The notes beneath the pieces were generated by a model. The model was not told the DNA's origin. It did not search any database and worked only from the letters and a program-made list of their open reading frames with translations. Position numbers and translations under genes: made by a program. Shown here one piece after another: positions 20,740-30,712 of a DNA stretch of 64,000 nucleotides (position 1 is the stretch's first letter; each line of letters opens with the position of its first letter). Origin of the DNA: Achromobacter xylosoxidans (GTDB taxonomy: Bacteria; Pseudomonadota; Gammaproteobacteria; Burkholderiales; Burkholderiaceae_B); assembly GCF_001457475.1 (NCBI RefSeq), contig NZ_LN831029.1:6386001-6450000 (forward strand). The letters run 5' to 3'.

Positions 20740-22181
20740 TTGTCCTTGCTGGGCTCGACTCCGGTCGGCGTGATCTTCATGCGCTGGGCGTTGCCGGCGC
20801 CGGGCTTGGCGTCGGCCTTGGCCTGGGCGCGGGCCGAGCCCTTCTGCACCGGCTTGCCGGCCAGCAGGTTGATCGCCTGCTGCAGCTGGAAGTCATCCTT
20901 GCCGCCGAACTCGAACACCTTGGTCGGCACGTCGACGTTGTCCTGCTCGGAGTTGGACTTCACTTCGTTGGCCGTGCCCGGGTTCGACAGGTGGCGCTGC
21001 AGGTCGGCTTCGCGCGGCAGGCGGAACAGGTCGCCGTCGGCGGTATCGGCCACGACGTAGTCGGGCTCGATGCCGGTGGCCTGGATTGAACGGCCGCTGG
21101 GCGTGAAGTAGCGCGAGGTGGTGAGCTTGACCGCGGTGGTTTCCGACAGCGGCAGGATCACCTGCACCGAACCCTTGCCGAAGGTGCGGTTGCCCAGCAC
21201 CTTGGCGCGCTTGTGGTCCTGCAGCGCGCCGGCCACGATCTCGGAGGCCGAGGCCGAACCGACGTTGACCAGCACCACCATCGGCACGGTCTTGGTCCAG
21301 GCCGGCAGGCCCGACAGGTAATTGCTTTCGCCGCGGGCGTATTCCGACGGGGTCGCCAGGTACTTGTGGCGGGCGTCGGGGGTACGGCCGTCGGTCGAGA
21401 CCACCAGGGCGTCGGCCGGCAGGAACGCGCCGGACACGCCGATGGCGCTGGTCAGCAGGCCGCCCGGGTCATTGCGCAGGTCGAGCACCAGGCCCTTGGG
21501 GGCTTCCTTGGCGCCCAGGTCCTTGAGCTGCTTGGCCAGGTCGGCACCGGTTTTTTCCTGGAACTGGGCGATGCGCACATAGGCCACGCCGTTGTCCAGC
21601 ATCTTGCTGCGCACGCTGCGCACCTTGATGATGTCGCGCACGATCTTGAGCACGATCGGCTGCGGCCGGTCGGCGCGCATGATGATCAGCGTGATGGGCG
21701 ACTTGGGGGCGCCGCGCATGAGCTTGACGGCGTCGTTCAGCGACATGCCCTTGGTGGGCGTGTCGTCGATCTTGATGATGAGGTCGCCGGCCATGACGCC
21801 CGCGCGCGCGGCGGGGGTGTCTTCGATGGGGGAGATGACCTTGACGAAGCCGTCCTCGGCGCCGACTTCGATACCGAGGCCGCCGAACTCACCTTGGGTG
21901 GCCGTCTGCATTTCGCGGAAGGCGTCGGCATCCAGGTATGCAGAGTGGGGGTCCAGGTTCGACACCATGCCGGAAATGGCATTGTCGATCAGGGTCTTGT
22001 CGTCGACCGATTCGACGTAGTTGTTCTTGATGGCCGCAAAGACGTTGCTCAGCTGCCTGAGCTCATCCAGCGGCAAGGGACTGCCGCGCTGGGCGACAGC
22101 CGTCACACCCACGCTGAGCAAGACACCTGCCACCGCACCGATGGCAATCAGACCGAAACCACGAAACTTGCGAGTGCCCAT
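20736..22181 (-). CDS. ctpA: S41-family C-terminal processing peptidase
   Basis: A 481-aa periplasmic serine protease. The start at 22181 (MGTRKFRGFGLI) has GGGAAG upstream; the longer frame overlaps envC. A signal anchor spans 8-30, an S41 N-terminal domain follows, a PDZ domain covers about 95-180, and the catalytic pair is Ser311 (GSASASE) and Lys336 (TFGKGS). It is the middle gene of envC-ctpA-moeB. Adjacency to envC, as in many betaproteobacteria, fits a role in processing or degrading cell-wall hydrolases or lipoproteins. Confidence 0.93.
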   Translation of the reverse strand: MGTRKFRGFGLIAIGAVAGVLLSVGVTAVAQRGSPLPLDELRQLSNVFAAIKNNYVESVDDKTLIDNAISGMVSNLDPHSAYLDADAFREMQTATQGEFGGLGIEVGAEDGFVKVISPIEDTPAARAGVMAGDLIIKIDDTPTKGMSLNDAVKLMRGAPKSPITLIIMRADRPQPIVLKIVRDIIKVRSVRSKMLDNGVAYVRIAQFQEKTGADLAKQLKDLGAKEAPKGLVLDLRNDPGGLLTSAIGVSGAFLPADALVVSTDGRTPDARHKYLATPSEYARGESNYLSGLPAWTKTVPMVVLVNVGSASASEIVAGALQDHKRAKVLGNRTFGKGSVQVILPLSETTAVKLTTSRYFTPSGRSIQATGIEPDYVVADTADGDLFRLPREADLQRHLSNPGTANEVKSNSEQDNVDVPTKVFEFGGKDDFQLQQAINLLAGKPVQKGSARAQAKADAKPGAGNAQRMKITPTGVEPSKDK

Positions 22182-22242
22182 GCACACTTCCCGAATTGGT
22201 TTTCGCCCTTGGGTTGGCCCCGGAGCGTTTGGCCGTCTGGCT

Positions 22243-23832
22243 TTACTGGGCCAGCCACTGGGCTGGATCCACAGGAGCGCCGCGATGGCGAATTTCAAAG
22301 TATAGGCCGGATTCCACTTGGCCGCCGGTTGCGCCTACCGAAGCAATAGTATCCCCCGCCGCGACGGAATCGCCCACCCGTTTGAGCAGACTTTGGTTGT
22401 AAGCATAGACGGTCAGATATTGCTGGCCATGATCCACAATGATGAGATTGCCGAAACCCCGCAGCCAATCGGCGTAGACCACCGTGCCGGGCGCCACCAC
22501 CTTCACCGGCGTTCCTTCGGGCGCGCGCAGCACGATACCGCGCCAGACGCCGCCATCCGGACGGTCGACCCCGAAACGGCCCTGCACCTGGCCGCGCACG
22601 GGTGCCGCCAGGCCATGGCGCAGGCCATTGCCGCCGCCGACCGGCGCGGGGCGCGTCGCCTGTTGGCTGGGCGCGCTGCGGGTTTGAGTGGCGGGCTCTT
22701 CCACGGGTTCCGCCTTTTTGGGGGGCTCCGCGGGTTTTGCCGGCGGCGTCTCGGCCGGGCCGGTCAGGCGGGGATGGCGCGAATCGGCCGGGCGCAGGCC
22801 GGCGGCGTCGGGATCGGCCACGGCGACCGGGCCACGGCCCTGGCGCGACGCGGCCTCGACCTGTTCGCGGGCGGCGGCGGCCTCGCGCGCGTCGCGGTCA
22901 CGCCGGGCGCTGTCGGCCGCGGCCTTGTCGGCGGCCGCCTTGCGGTCGGCTTCCGCCTTCCGGCGGGCTTCCTCGGCACGACGGTCGGCCTCGGCCTTCT
23001 TGCGGGCCTCTTCGGCGCGCCGGGCTTCCTCGGCCTTGCGGGCTTCCTCGGCGCGACGCCGCGCCTCTTCGGCCTTGCGGGCCTCTTCGGCCTGCTTGAT
23101 GATGGCCGCGTCCAGGTCGGTGATCAGGCGCGACAGGCGCTGGTCGTCACGCCCCAGCTTGTTCGCTTCGGCGCGCTGGGCGGCGATCTGGCCTTCCAGC
23201 TGCGCCAGCAGCGTGGCGCGTTCTTTCTGCTGGGCCACCAACGCGGTCTTTTGTTCGGAGGTTTCGGCGACCAGCTTTTCGATCTCGGCGCGGCGGGCAT
23301 CGGCGCGGCCCTGCAGGGCCGCCAGGCGGTCGATATCGGCGCGCAGCGCCTCGACCGCGCGGGCCCGGGCCTGGGAGACATAATCCAGGTAGCCCAGGTT
23401 GCGCCCCAGCACCTGGGGATCATCGCCGGACAGCAGCGCGGTCCAGGGCGACAGGCCACTGGTGTATTGGGTGCGCAGCTGGTCGGCCAGCTCGACCCGG
23501 CGCTTGGCCAGCACGGCCTGCTGGGCCGTGATCTGTTTTTCCAGGCCGGACAGGTCGGCCGCCGCCTGGCGGTTGGCTTCGGCCAGTTCCTTCAGGCGCA
23601 GGTTGATCCTGGAAATCGCCGATTCCGACTGTTTCAAGGCATCGGCGGCTTCCTTGCGGGCGGCTTCGCGCGTATCGATGTCCTTCTGCAGGTTTTCGAT
23701 ACGGTCGCGCAGCTGCGCCTGCTGCTTCTCGGCATCGGACTGGCGGCCGGCGAGATCGTTGGACACGGCGCCCGCCGGCAGCACTCCACCGGCCAGCATG
23801 ACCGCCAACAACCACCCCGCCATGCGCACCAT
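22243..23832 (-). CDS. envC: EnvC-like murein hydrolase activator (degenerate LytM)
   Basis: A 529-aa exported protein with signal peptide (1-22), a long coiled coil (about 25-330, with Ala/Glu/Lys/Arg repeats), a Pro-rich linker, and a C-terminal LytM/M23 domain (about 405-529). The zinc ligands are lost: RGIVLRAPEGT stands where active enzymes have a His, and YLTVYAYNQ replaces the HxH. This is typical of EnvC and NlpD, which activate the septal amidases instead of cutting peptidoglycan. A start three codons later is possible. Confidence 0.9.
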   Translation of the reverse strand: MVRMAGWLLAVMLAGGVLPAGAVSNDLAGRQSDAEKQQAQLRDRIENLQKDIDTREAARKEAADALKQSESAISRINLRLKELAEANRQAAADLSGLEKQITAQQAVLAKRRVELADQLRTQYTSGLSPWTALLSGDDPQVLGRNLGYLDYVSQARARAVEALRADIDRLAALQGRADARRAEIEKLVAETSEQKTALVAQQKERATLLAQLEGQIAAQRAEANKLGRDDQRLSRLITDLDAAIIKQAEEARKAEEARRRAEEARKAEEARRAEEARKKAEADRRAEEARRKAEADRKAAADKAAADSARRDRDAREAAAAREQVEAASRQGRGPVAVADPDAAGLRPADSRHPRLTGPAETPPAKPAEPPKKAEPVEEPATQTRSAPSQQATRPAPVGGGNGLRHGLAAPVRGQVQGRFGVDRPDGGVWRGIVLRAPEGTPVKVVAPGTVVYADWLRGFGNLIIVDHGQQYLTVYAYNQSLLKRVGDSVAAGDTIASVGATGGQVESGLYFEIRHRGAPVDPAQWLAQ

Positions 23833-23837
23833 GGATA

Positions 23838-24590
23838 TCAGTCCTTCTTAGCCTTGCCCTGGGCCGCGACGGCGGCCATGGCCGCCTCGATCTCGGCGGC
23901 ATCGCCCAGATAATAGTGGCGGATGGGGCGCAGGTCATCATCCAGTTCATACACCAGCGGCTGGCCGGTGGGGATGTTGAGGTTGACGATATCGTCGTCC
24001 GAGACGTTGTCCAGGTGCTTGATCAGGGCGCGCAGGCTGTTGCCGTGGGCGGCGATGAGCACCTTGCGGCCGGCACGGATGGCCGGGGCGATGGATTCGT
24101 TCCAGAACGGCAGCACGCGCGCCACGGTGTCCTTGAGGCACTCGGTGGCCGGCAGCTGCTCGGCCGGGATCCGGGCGTAGCGGCTGTCGAAGCGCGGATG
24201 GCGCTCGTCGTCCAGCGACAGGGGTTCCGGCGCGATGGCGTAGGCGCGGCGCCAGATCAGCACCTGCTCGTCGCCGTACTTGGCGGCGGTCTCGGCCTTG
24301 TTCAGGCCCTGCAGGGCGCCGTAGTGGCGCTCGTTCAGGCGCCAGTTCACGCCCACCGGCGTGTACATGGCGTCCATGGCGTCCAGGGCGATCCACAGGG
24401 TGCGGATGGCGCGCTTGAGCACCGACGAGTAGGCCAGGTCGAAGGTGTAGCCTTCCTTCTTGAGCAGTTCGCCCGCCTTGCGGGCCTGTTCGCGGCCGGT
24501 TTCGGTCAGGTCGACGTCGGTCCAGCCGGTGAAGCGGTTTTCCAGATTCCACTGGCTTTCGCCGTGGCGCATCAGAACGAGTTTGTGCAT
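23838..24590 (-). CDS. gpmA: 2,3-bisphosphoglycerate-dependent phosphoglycerate mutase
   Basis: A 250-aa glycolytic enzyme. The phosphohistidine motif [10 protein letters not shown] has catalytic His9; [32 protein letters not shown] and the second His in [14 protein letters not shown] are all present. Length matches the E. coli enzyme. It precedes envC with five bases between them, so the two may share a transcript. It is divergent from the rhodanese gene. Confidence 0.97.
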   Translation of the reverse strand: MHKLVLMRHGESQWNLENRFTGWTDVDLTETGREQARKAGELLKKEGYTFDLAYSSVLKRAIRTLWIALDAMDAMYTPVGVNWRLNERHYGALQGLNKAETAAKYGDEQVLIWRRAYAIAPEPLSLDDERHPRFDSRYARIPAEQLPATECLKDTVARVLPFWNESIAPAIRAGRKVLIAAHGNSLRALIKHLDNVSDDDIVNLNIPTGQPLVYELDDDLRPIRHYYLGDAAEIEAAMAAVAAQGKAKKD

Positions 24591-24751
24591 GGTTTGGCAG
24601 GCGTGTAACGCGGGTTAAAGTTGCGGAATGCGCTCATTTTATAATTGAGCGATTTTGCCCTTGATTTTGCCCCGGCGCACCCGTCGATTTCGCGGCGCGG
24701 CGCGTCAGGGTTCGCCCTTACCAGGCTAGACGCCGCACTTCAGGATGCCCC

Positions 24752-25174
24752 GTGGACCTTCTGCAATTCTTGCTCGATAAAAACAACATCTTCATTGTCG
24801 CCGTAACCCTCGTTTCCGGCGTCATGCTGGCCATTCCCGCCCTGCGCAAGGGCCGCACCGGCTCGGCCGTCAGCACCACGGAAGCCATCCAGATGGTCAA
24901 CCAGCGCCAGGCCGTGTGGGTCGACGTGCGTCCCGCCGAGCAGTTCCAGGCCGGCCACATTGCCCAGGCACGCAGCTTGCCGGTTGCCGACCTGGAACAG
25001 AAAGCCGCCTCGCTGCCCAAGAACAAGCCGCTGGTCGTGGTTTGCGACAATGGCCGCGATTCCGCCCGCGCCGCCGCCAAGCTGCGCGCGCAGGGCTTTG
25101 CCGACGTCGTGCCGCTCGAAGGCGGCATGCGCGCCTGGCTGGCCGCCAGCCTGCCGGTCACCCAGAAGGGTTGA
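24752..25174 (+). CDS. Membrane-anchored rhodanese-like protein (YibN type)
   Basis: A 140-aa protein starting at GTG 24752. A hydrophobic anchor covers about 12-32; a single rhodanese domain follows (35-138) with the catalytic Cys98 in VVVCDNGRDSA and the WVDVRPAEQFQAGHI signature. YibN-type genes typically precede grxC and secB, as here, and the family interacts with YidC in E. coli as I recall. Sulphurtransferase activity is unproven. An operon with grxC, secB and gpsA is likely. Confidence 0.88.
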   Translation: MDLLQFLLDKNNIFIVAVTLVSGVMLAIPALRKGRTGSAVSTTEAIQMVNQRQAVWVDVRPAEQFQAGHIAQARSLPVADLEQKAASLPKNKPLVVVCDNGRDSARAAAKLRAQGFADVVPLEGGMRAWLAASLPVTQKG

Positions 25175-25224
25175 ACCGGCGCGGCGCGCCCCCATATTAC
25201 TGACAGAATCCGCCTGGAGCGCCT

Positions 25225-25494
25225 ATGAACAAAGTTGTCATGTACAGCAAGGACTATTGTCCCTATTGCGCCCGCGCCAAGGCGCTGCTGGAGCAGCGCG
25301 GCGTGACCGACCTGGAAATCATCCAGATCGACCGTGAACCCGGCCAGCGCGATCGCATGATCGAACGCACCGGCCGTCGCACGGTGCCGCAGATCTTCAT
25401 CGGCGATACCCACGTCGGCGGTTGCGACGACCTGATGGCGCTGGACCGCTCGGGCGGCCTGGTGCCCATGCTCAACGGCTCAGGCCCCGGCTGA
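25225..25494 (+). CDS. grxC: Glutaredoxin 3
   Basis: An 89-aa class I glutaredoxin with dithiol active site CPYC (C12, C15), cis-Pro in [11 protein letters not shown], and the GGCDDLMAL glutathione-binding end. It reduces disulphides using glutathione. It lies 50 bases after the rhodanese gene and 49 before secB. Confidence 0.97.
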   Translation: MNKVVMYSKDYCPYCARAKALLEQRGVTDLEIIQIDREPGQRDRMIERTGRRTVPQIFIGDTHVGGCDDLMALDRSGGLVPMLNGSGPG

Positions 25495-25543
25495 CCGCCT
25501 GGCCATTCGCCCCTTTTTGCCCCTCCCACCAACGGAAACACTC

Positions 25544-26086
25544 ATGGCTGATCAAGACCAAAACACCCAGCAAGAAGGCGGCAACGACGCGCCCTCGTTC
25601 AATCTGCAGCGCGTCTACCTGAAAGACCTTTCGCTGGAAATGCCGAACGCGCCCCACGTCTTCCTGGAGCAGGAAGCGCCCCAGGTCGAGGTGAGCATCA
25701 CCGTGGGCGGCCAGCGTCTGGCCGAAACCGTGTTCGAAACCACGGTCACCGTCACCGTCACCACCCGCGTCAACGACAAGGTCGTGTACCTGGTCGAAGG
25801 CACCCAGGCCGGCATCTTCGAAGCCGCCAACATCCCTGAAGAACAGCTCGATCCGCTGCTGGGCATCGTCTGCCCGACGATGCTGTACCCGTACCTGCGC
25901 GCCAACATCGCCGATGCGATCACCCGCACCTCGATGCCGCCGCTGCACCTGACCGAAGTGAACTTCCAGGCCCTGTACGAGCAACGCCTGGCGGAACTGC
26001 AGCAACAACAGCAAAGCAATGCCAACGGCAATGGCAATGGCAGCGACTCGGGCATCATCCTGCCCGCCAGCGCCACCCGCCAGTAA
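25544..26086 (+). CDS. secB: Protein-export chaperone SecB
   Basis: A 180-aa tetrameric cytoplasmic chaperone that holds preproteins for Sec[20 protein letters not shown] and the [17 protein letters not shown] core are diagnostic. The C-terminal tail is Gln/Asn rich. ATG 25544 gives [13 protein letters not shown] and has GGAAAC upstream; the alternative start nine codons earlier is unsupported. It sits in the conserved yibN-grxC-secB-gpsA order. Confidence 0.97.
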   Translation: MADQDQNTQQEGGNDAPSFNLQRVYLKDLSLEMPNAPHVFLEQEAPQVEVSITVGGQRLAETVFETTVTVTVTTRVNDKVVYLVEGTQAGIFEAANIPEEQLDPLLGIVCPTMLYPYLRANIADAITRTSMPPLHLTEVNFQALYEQRLAELQQQQQSNANGNGNGSDSGIILPASATRQ

Positions 26087-26104
26087 GGCGATCCGCGGCG
26101 CCCC

Positions 26105-27154
26105 ATGAACCAACCCACTCCGCCCGGCCTGCGCGTCGCCGTCCTGGGCGCGGGCAGCTGGGGCACCGCGCTGGCGGCGGCCGCGAGCCGCCGCCAGCCC
26201 ACCGTACTCTGGGCGCGCGATCCGGCGCAGGCCGCCGACATGGCCGCCCGCCATGAAAACGCGCGCTATCTGCCCGGCATTGCGCTGCCGCAGACTCTGA
26301 CCCTCTCCTCCGATCTCGACGCGACCCTGCGCAGCCTCAAGCAGGACGGCGCGGCGGGATTGATCATCCTGGGCGTACCGGTGGCAGGCCTTGCCGCCAC
26401 CTGCGCCGAACTGGCGCACCGCCTGCCCGCCCTGGGCCTGCAGGACACACCCATCGTCTGGACCTGCAAGGGCTTCGAGGCCGACACGGCCCGGCTGCCG
26501 CATGAAATCGTGCGCGAAGCCCTGCCGGACGCCATCGGCGGCGCGCTATCGGGCCCGTCCTTTGCCCGCGAAGTCGCGCAGGGCCTGCCCGTGGCGCTGA
26601 CCGTCGCCAGCGGCAACGCTGCCCTGCGCGCCGCCACCACCCAGGCCCTGCACGGCGCCGCGCTGCGCGTCTACGCCAGCGCCGACCTGGTCGGCGTGGA
26701 AGTCGGGGGCGCGCTCAAGAACGTCATCGCCGTGGCCTGCGGCATCGGCGACGGCCTGGCGCTGGGCACCAACGCCCGCGCCGCGCTGATCACGCGCGGC
26801 CTGGCCGAAATGACCCGTTTCGGCGTCGCCCTGGGCGCGCAGGCCGAAACCTTCGCCGGCCTGACCGGCCTGGGCGACCTGGTATTGACCGCGACCGGCG
26901 AACTGTCGCGCAACCGCCGCGTGGGCCTGGAAATCGGCGCCGGCCGCAAGCTGGCCGACATCCTGGCCAGCGGCGTCACGGCCGAGGGCGTACGCTGCGC
27001 GCGCGCCGCGCTCGAACGCGCCCGCGCCATCGGCGTGGAGCTGCCCATCACCGAGGCCGTCTGCGCCGTGCTGTTCGAAGGCGTGGCGCCCATGACGGCC
27101 GTCTCCGCGCTGCTGGCGCGCAATGCCCGCGACGAGCACGGCGACGGCGGCTGA
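26105..27154 (+). CDS. gpsA: NAD(P)-dependent glycerol-3-phosphate dehydrogenase
   Basis: A 349-aa enzyme reducing dihydroxyacetone phosphate to sn-glycerol-3-phosphate for phospholipids. The nucleotide-binding GAGSWG is at 15-20; GPSFAREV and the catalytic Lys segment [14 protein letters not shown] are present, as is the helical C-terminal domain with [11 protein letters not shown]. It follows secB by 18 bases. Confidence 0.97.
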   Translation: MNQPTPPGLRVAVLGAGSWGTALAAAASRRQPTVLWARDPAQAADMAARHENARYLPGIALPQTLTLSSDLDATLRSLKQDGAAGLIILGVPVAGLAATCAELAHRLPALGLQDTPIVWTCKGFEADTARLPHEIVREALPDAIGGALSGPSFAREVAQGLPVALTVASGNAALRAATTQALHGAALRVYASADLVGVEVGGALKNVIAVACGIGDGLALGTNARAALITRGLAEMTRFGVALGAQAETFAGLTGLGDLVLTATGELSRNRRVGLEIGAGRKLADILASGVTAEGVRCARAALERARAIGVELPITEAVCAVLFEGVAPMTAVSALLARNARDEHGDGG

Positions 27155-27226
27155 ATCGCCCGAGCCGCCGGGCCCTATTCCCAGTCTTCCATAACAACAC
27201 CACGCACGACACCCTGGAGACACCCC

Positions 27227-28222
27227 ATGACGCACACCCGCAAGTTCCGGGTCGGCCGCCTGTTGCGCGGCCTCTGCCTGAGCCTGGCGGCCGTCCTGCC
27301 GGCCGCCGCTCACGCCGACTGGCCAGATCGCCCCATCCACATGGTGGTGCCCTTCCCGCCCGGGTCGTCGCCGGACATCCTGGCGCGCACCATTTCCGAA
27401 CCCCTGGCCCAGGCCCTGGGACAACCCATCGTCATCGACAACAAGCCTGGCGCCGGGGGCAACATCGGCACCCGCATCGTGTCCCAGGCCAAGCCCGACG
27501 GCTACACCCTGCTCTATACGATCAACGGCCCGCTGGTCACCGCCCCCACGCTCTACAAGAAGACGCTGGGCTATGACCCGCTGCACGACCTGGCGCCCGT
27601 GACGCTGGTCGGCACCAGCCCCAATGTGCTGACCGTGCCCGGCAACCTCAGGAACGTGGACTCGGTGCAGGACTTCGTTCGCATGGTGAAAGAGCACGGC
27701 AGCTCGCTGAATTACGGTTCCGTCGGCCCCGGCAGCTCGGCCCATCTCGCCATGGAAATGTTCAAGGAACGCGCCGGCATCGACATGGCGCACATCCCCT
27801 ACGCAGGCTTCCCGCAGGTGATCAGCGCCATCATCGGCGGCGACATCCAGGCCGGTTTCATGGTCCCCGCCATCGCCGTGCCGCAGACCCGCGACGGCAA
27901 GGTCAAGGTCCTGGCCGTCACCAGCCTGCAGCCCAGCGACACCCTGCCGGGCATCCCGACCATGGCCGCGCAGGGCTACCCGGACTTCGAGGCCATCTCC
28001 TGGAATGCCATTCTGGTCCCCGCCGATACCCCGACGCCCATCATCGAGCGCCTGAACAGCGAACTGACCCGCATTATCAACAGCGACACGGTCCGCAAGC
28101 AGATGGCGCTGCAGTACTTCACCCCCGCCGCCTCCACCCCCGAAGCCCTCACCGTCCGCATCCGCGACGAAAAGGCCCGCTGGGACCAGGTCATCCAGAA
28201 ACTCAACCTGTCGCTGGACTGA
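27227..28222 (+). CDS. Bug/TctC-type tripartite tricarboxylate transporter substrate-binding protein
   Basis: A 331-aa periplasmic protein with signal peptide (about 1-30, ending AAAHA). WPDRPIHMVVPFPPGSSPD, DNKPGAGGNIG and NYGSVGPGSS are the family's ligand-binding signatures. There are no TctA/TctB membrane genes nearby, so it is an orphan receptor of the kind greatly expanded in Bordetella. The ligand is unknown; these proteins bind carboxylates, amino acids or nicotinate. A GGAGA motif precedes the ATG. Confidence 0.92.
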   Translation: MTHTRKFRVGRLLRGLCLSLAAVLPAAAHADWPDRPIHMVVPFPPGSSPDILARTISEPLAQALGQPIVIDNKPGAGGNIGTRIVSQAKPDGYTLLYTINGPLVTAPTLYKKTLGYDPLHDLAPVTLVGTSPNVLTVPGNLRNVDSVQDFVRMVKEHGSSLNYGSVGPGSSAHLAMEMFKERAGIDMAHIPYAGFPQVISAIIGGDIQAGFMVPAIAVPQTRDGKVKVLAVTSLQPSDTLPGIPTMAAQGYPDFEAISWNAILVPADTPTPIIERLNSELTRIINSDTVRKQMALQYFTPAASTPEALTVRIRDEKARWDQVIQKLNLSLD

Positions 28223-28270
28223 CCCCGCCGCCATCCCGCGCGCATGCCAAGGCGCGGCTCGATAACCTGC

Positions 28271-28288
28271 CCCCGCCCGATGGCGGGG
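28271..28288. terminator. GC hairpin between convergent genes
   Basis: CCCCGCC-CGAT-GGCGGGG lies between the convergent receptor gene and trmL. There is no T run, so termination strength is uncertain. Confidence 0.3.
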
Positions 28289-28307
28289 CTGCCAGGCTCA
28301 TCCAGGC

Positions 28308-28778
28308 CTAAACGCCGCCTTCATACCCCTGCTGCCGCCAGGCCTCGAATACCGTCACCGCCACCGCGTTCGACAGGTTCAGGCTCCGCTGGCCGGTCCG
28401 CATCGGCAATCGCAGCCGCTGCTGCGGCGCAAACAGCGCGTGGTGCTCGGCCGACAACCCGGCGCTTTCCCGCCCGAACACGAACACATCGCCCGGTTCG
28501 AAGCGGACGTCGCCCACACTGCGCTGCGCCTGGGTCGTCAACGCGTAGATATGCGAGGCGGACGCGCCGGTGTCGTCCAGCGCCTCCTGCAAGGTGTCGT
28601 GCACTCGCACCGGCTGCCATTCGTGGTAATCCAGCCCCGCCCGCCGCATGCGGGCATCGTCGAGCTCGAATCCCAGCGGCCGCACCAGGTGCAACTGCGC
28701 ACCGGTATTGGCGCACAGGCGGATCGCATTGCCCGTGTTGGGCGGGATCTCGGGACAAACGAGGATGACGTGGAACAT
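28308..28778 (-). CDS. trmL: tRNA (cytidine/uridine-34 2'-O)-methyltransferase
   Basis: A 156-aa SPOUT (TrmH-like) enzyme that methylates the wobble base of tRNA-Leu. It starts MFHVILVCPEIPPNTGNAIR and has the knot motifs FVFGRESAGL, RLPM and SLNLSNAVAV. The start at 28778 matches the family; upstream frame to 28901 is unrelated. Convergent with the Bug gene and co-directional with comF, 131 bases downstream of it. Confidence 0.94.
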   Translation of the reverse strand: MFHVILVCPEIPPNTGNAIRLCANTGAQLHLVRPLGFELDDARMRRAGLDYHEWQPVRVHDTLQEALDDTGASASHIYALTTQAQRSVGDVRFEPGDVFVFGRESAGLSAEHHALFAPQQRLRLPMRTGQRSLNLSNAVAVTVFEAWRQQGYEGGV

Positions 28779-28909
28779 GGTGAACGAGCGGAAAGACGTT
28801 GAAGACGGGCTGGCGGCCGGAGCCGCGTTGGAGCGATTGTCGCCGATTTGGCGGCCCGCTTTCCCCGGCGCTTGGCCGCGCGCGTAGGCCGGCGCAACCA
28901 CGCGGCGGG

Positions 28910-29659
28910 TCAGCGGCCGCGCGGCGTGCGCGCCGCCACCAGCACCGTCACGCTGGCCGCCCCCGCCGCCAGCAAGGCGCGGGCGGCGGCATCCGCGGTG
29001 CTGGCCGTGGTCATGACGTCATCCACCAGGCCGACATGGCGGCCGCGCAGATCATGCGGACAATGGAACACCCCGCGCGCGCCGGCCAGGCGCGCCTGGC
29101 GCCCCAGGGCCGTCTGCCGGGGCGTTTCGCGCCGCCGCCGCAGCGCCGCCCGCAACCATGGCCAACCCAGTTGCGCCGCGAGACTACGGGCGATCTCGGC
29201 CGCCGGGTTCATCCCGCGCCGGCGCAGCGAGGCACGGCTGGACGGCACCGCCACCAACAGCAGCGCTTGCGCCGGCGGCTCGCACCACACCGCGTGTGCC
29301 AGCAGGCGCGCCAGCACCGGCGCAGCGCTGAGTCGCAACTGGGTCTTGAGCTGGCCGATCAGCGTATCGGCCGGCGCCTCGTAATCGAACGCGACGATCG
29401 TGCGCACGAAAGCCGGCGGCCGCGCTAGGCAAGCGGCGCAATGCAAGGCATCCGGCTCCAACCGCAAGGCGCAGCGCGGGCAGCGCGGCGCGAACGACGC
29501 ATCGGCGAGGTCGGTTTCGCAGCCCTCGCACAGCCTGGCGCCCGCGACACGCGCTCCGCATAGCGGGCAGTCGCAAGGCACCCGGGCCAGCAGGCGCCGC
29601 CCCATGGCCTGTAGGGACAATCGGCCGCCGCGGCCGGGATGGGCAATAATGTGAGCCAT
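28910..29659 (-). CDS. ComF-family phosphoribosyltransferase-like protein
   Basis: A 249-aa protein with N-terminal zinc-finger pairs (CPLC, CEGC, CPRC and CAAC between residues about 30 and 80) and a C-terminal PRTase domain with the PRPP loop VGLVDDVMTTAST. Known homologues (ComF, GntX) are linked to DNA uptake or sugar metabolism; no ligand is established. RQTALGRQAR is the typical ComF motif. Divergent from the methyltransferase with 51 bases between, so shared promoter DNA is short. Confidence 0.9.
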   Translation of the reverse strand: MAHIIAHPGRGGRLSLQAMGRRLLARVPCDCPLCGARVAGARLCEGCETDLADASFAPRCPRCALRLEPDALHCAACLARPPAFVRTIVAFDYEAPADTLIGQLKTQLRLSAAPVLARLLAHAVWCEPPAQALLLVAVPSSRASLRRRGMNPAAEIARSLAAQLGWPWLRAALRRRRETPRQTALGRQARLAGARGVFHCPHDLRGRHVGLVDDVMTTASTADAAARALLAAGAASVTVLVAARTPRGR

Positions 29660-29710
29660 CCCCCCATGAAATCATGATCCGCCCGCGGCGCCGACCCGGG
29701 CGCGACCGAA

Positions 29711-30643
29711 ATGTCCCTGCCAGCACCCGCCACCCCGCCTTCGCTCCCCCTGGTCGCCGCCGACGTGCCGCGGCAGTTCGCCCGCCGCGGCGACCTGTCG
29801 GAGGCCCAGTTCCTGTACGGCGAGGTCGCCCGTCGCATGCTGGGACGGCTGCAGTACATCCGCGTCCAGCCCCAGGCCATGCTCGACGCCGGCTGTGGCG
29901 CCGGTGACAACCTGCCGCTGTTGCGCGAACGCTATGCCGAGGCCGCGTACACCGGGCTGGACAATTGCGAAGCCTTGCTGGAAGTCGCCCGCAAGCGCCA
30001 TGCGCCCGGCGGACTGTCCGCCTGGATCGGCAAGCTGGCGCGGCGCGGCCCGGCCAACGCCTTCGTCAACGCCGACCTGGCCGCGAGCGGCCTGGCGCCC
30101 GAATCGCTGGAATTGGTGTGGTCGAACCTTGCCCTGCACTGGCACCGCGAGCCGCACGCCGTCCTGGCCGAATGGCGCCGCATCCTCAAGGTGGGGGGAC
30201 TGGCGATGTTCTCCTGTCTTGGGCCCGCCACCCTGCGCGAACTGCGCCAGGCGCTGGACGACGCCGGCCTGCGCACGGCCACGCCGGCCTTCGTCGACAT
30301 GCACGACTTCGGTGACCTGCTGGTGGAGAATGGCTTCGCCGATCCGGTCATGGACCAGGAAATCCTGACGCTGACCTACCGCACGCCGGAAAAACTGCTG
30401 CAGGACGTGCGCGCGCTGGGCGGCAACCCCGCTGCCGGCCGCCGCGGCGGCCTGGTGGGACGGGACTGGCGCGATCGCCTGTGCGCGGCGCTCGAAGCGC
30501 AGCGGCGGCCGGACGGGGTCATCGCCCTGAGCATCGAAGTGGCCTATGGCCATGCGTGGCGGGCCGCCACCCATCGCGGCGTGGCGGGAGAGACCCGCCT
30601 GTCGGTCAGCGCCATCGGCGGCCGGCAGCGCGGCACGCCTTGA
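29711..30643 (+). CDS. bioC: BioC-like malonyl-ACP O-methyltransferase
   Basis: A 310-aa class I SAM-dependent methyltransferase. Motif I MLDAGCGAGDN is at 57-67, then LVWSNLALHW (motif IV-like) and ILKVGGLAMFS. The N-terminal FARRGDLSEAQFLYGEVARRML matches BioC, which masks malonyl-ACP in biotin synthesis. No other bio genes are present, so the assignment rests on sequence alone. The start ATG 29711 has weak ribosome binding sequence. It is convergent with the ligase gene. Confidence 0.72.
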   Translation: MSLPAPATPPSLPLVAADVPRQFARRGDLSEAQFLYGEVARRMLGRLQYIRVQPQAMLDAGCGAGDNLPLLRERYAEAAYTGLDNCEALLEVARKRHAPGGLSAWIGKLARRGPANAFVNADLAASGLAPESLELVWSNLALHWHREPHAVLAEWRRILKVGGLAMFSCLGPATLRELRQALDDAGLRTATPAFVDMHDFGDLLVENGFADPVMDQEILTLTYRTPEKLLQDVRALGGNPAAGRRGGLVGRDWRDRLCAALEAQRRPDGVIALSIEVAYGHAWRAATHRGVAGETRLSVSAIGGRQRGTP

Positions 30644-30712
30644 AAGACACCGCCCCGGCGGCAACCCCGGGAAGGGGCGCCTGCCGGGGCCGGTAAAGCC
30701 AGAACTACCCCT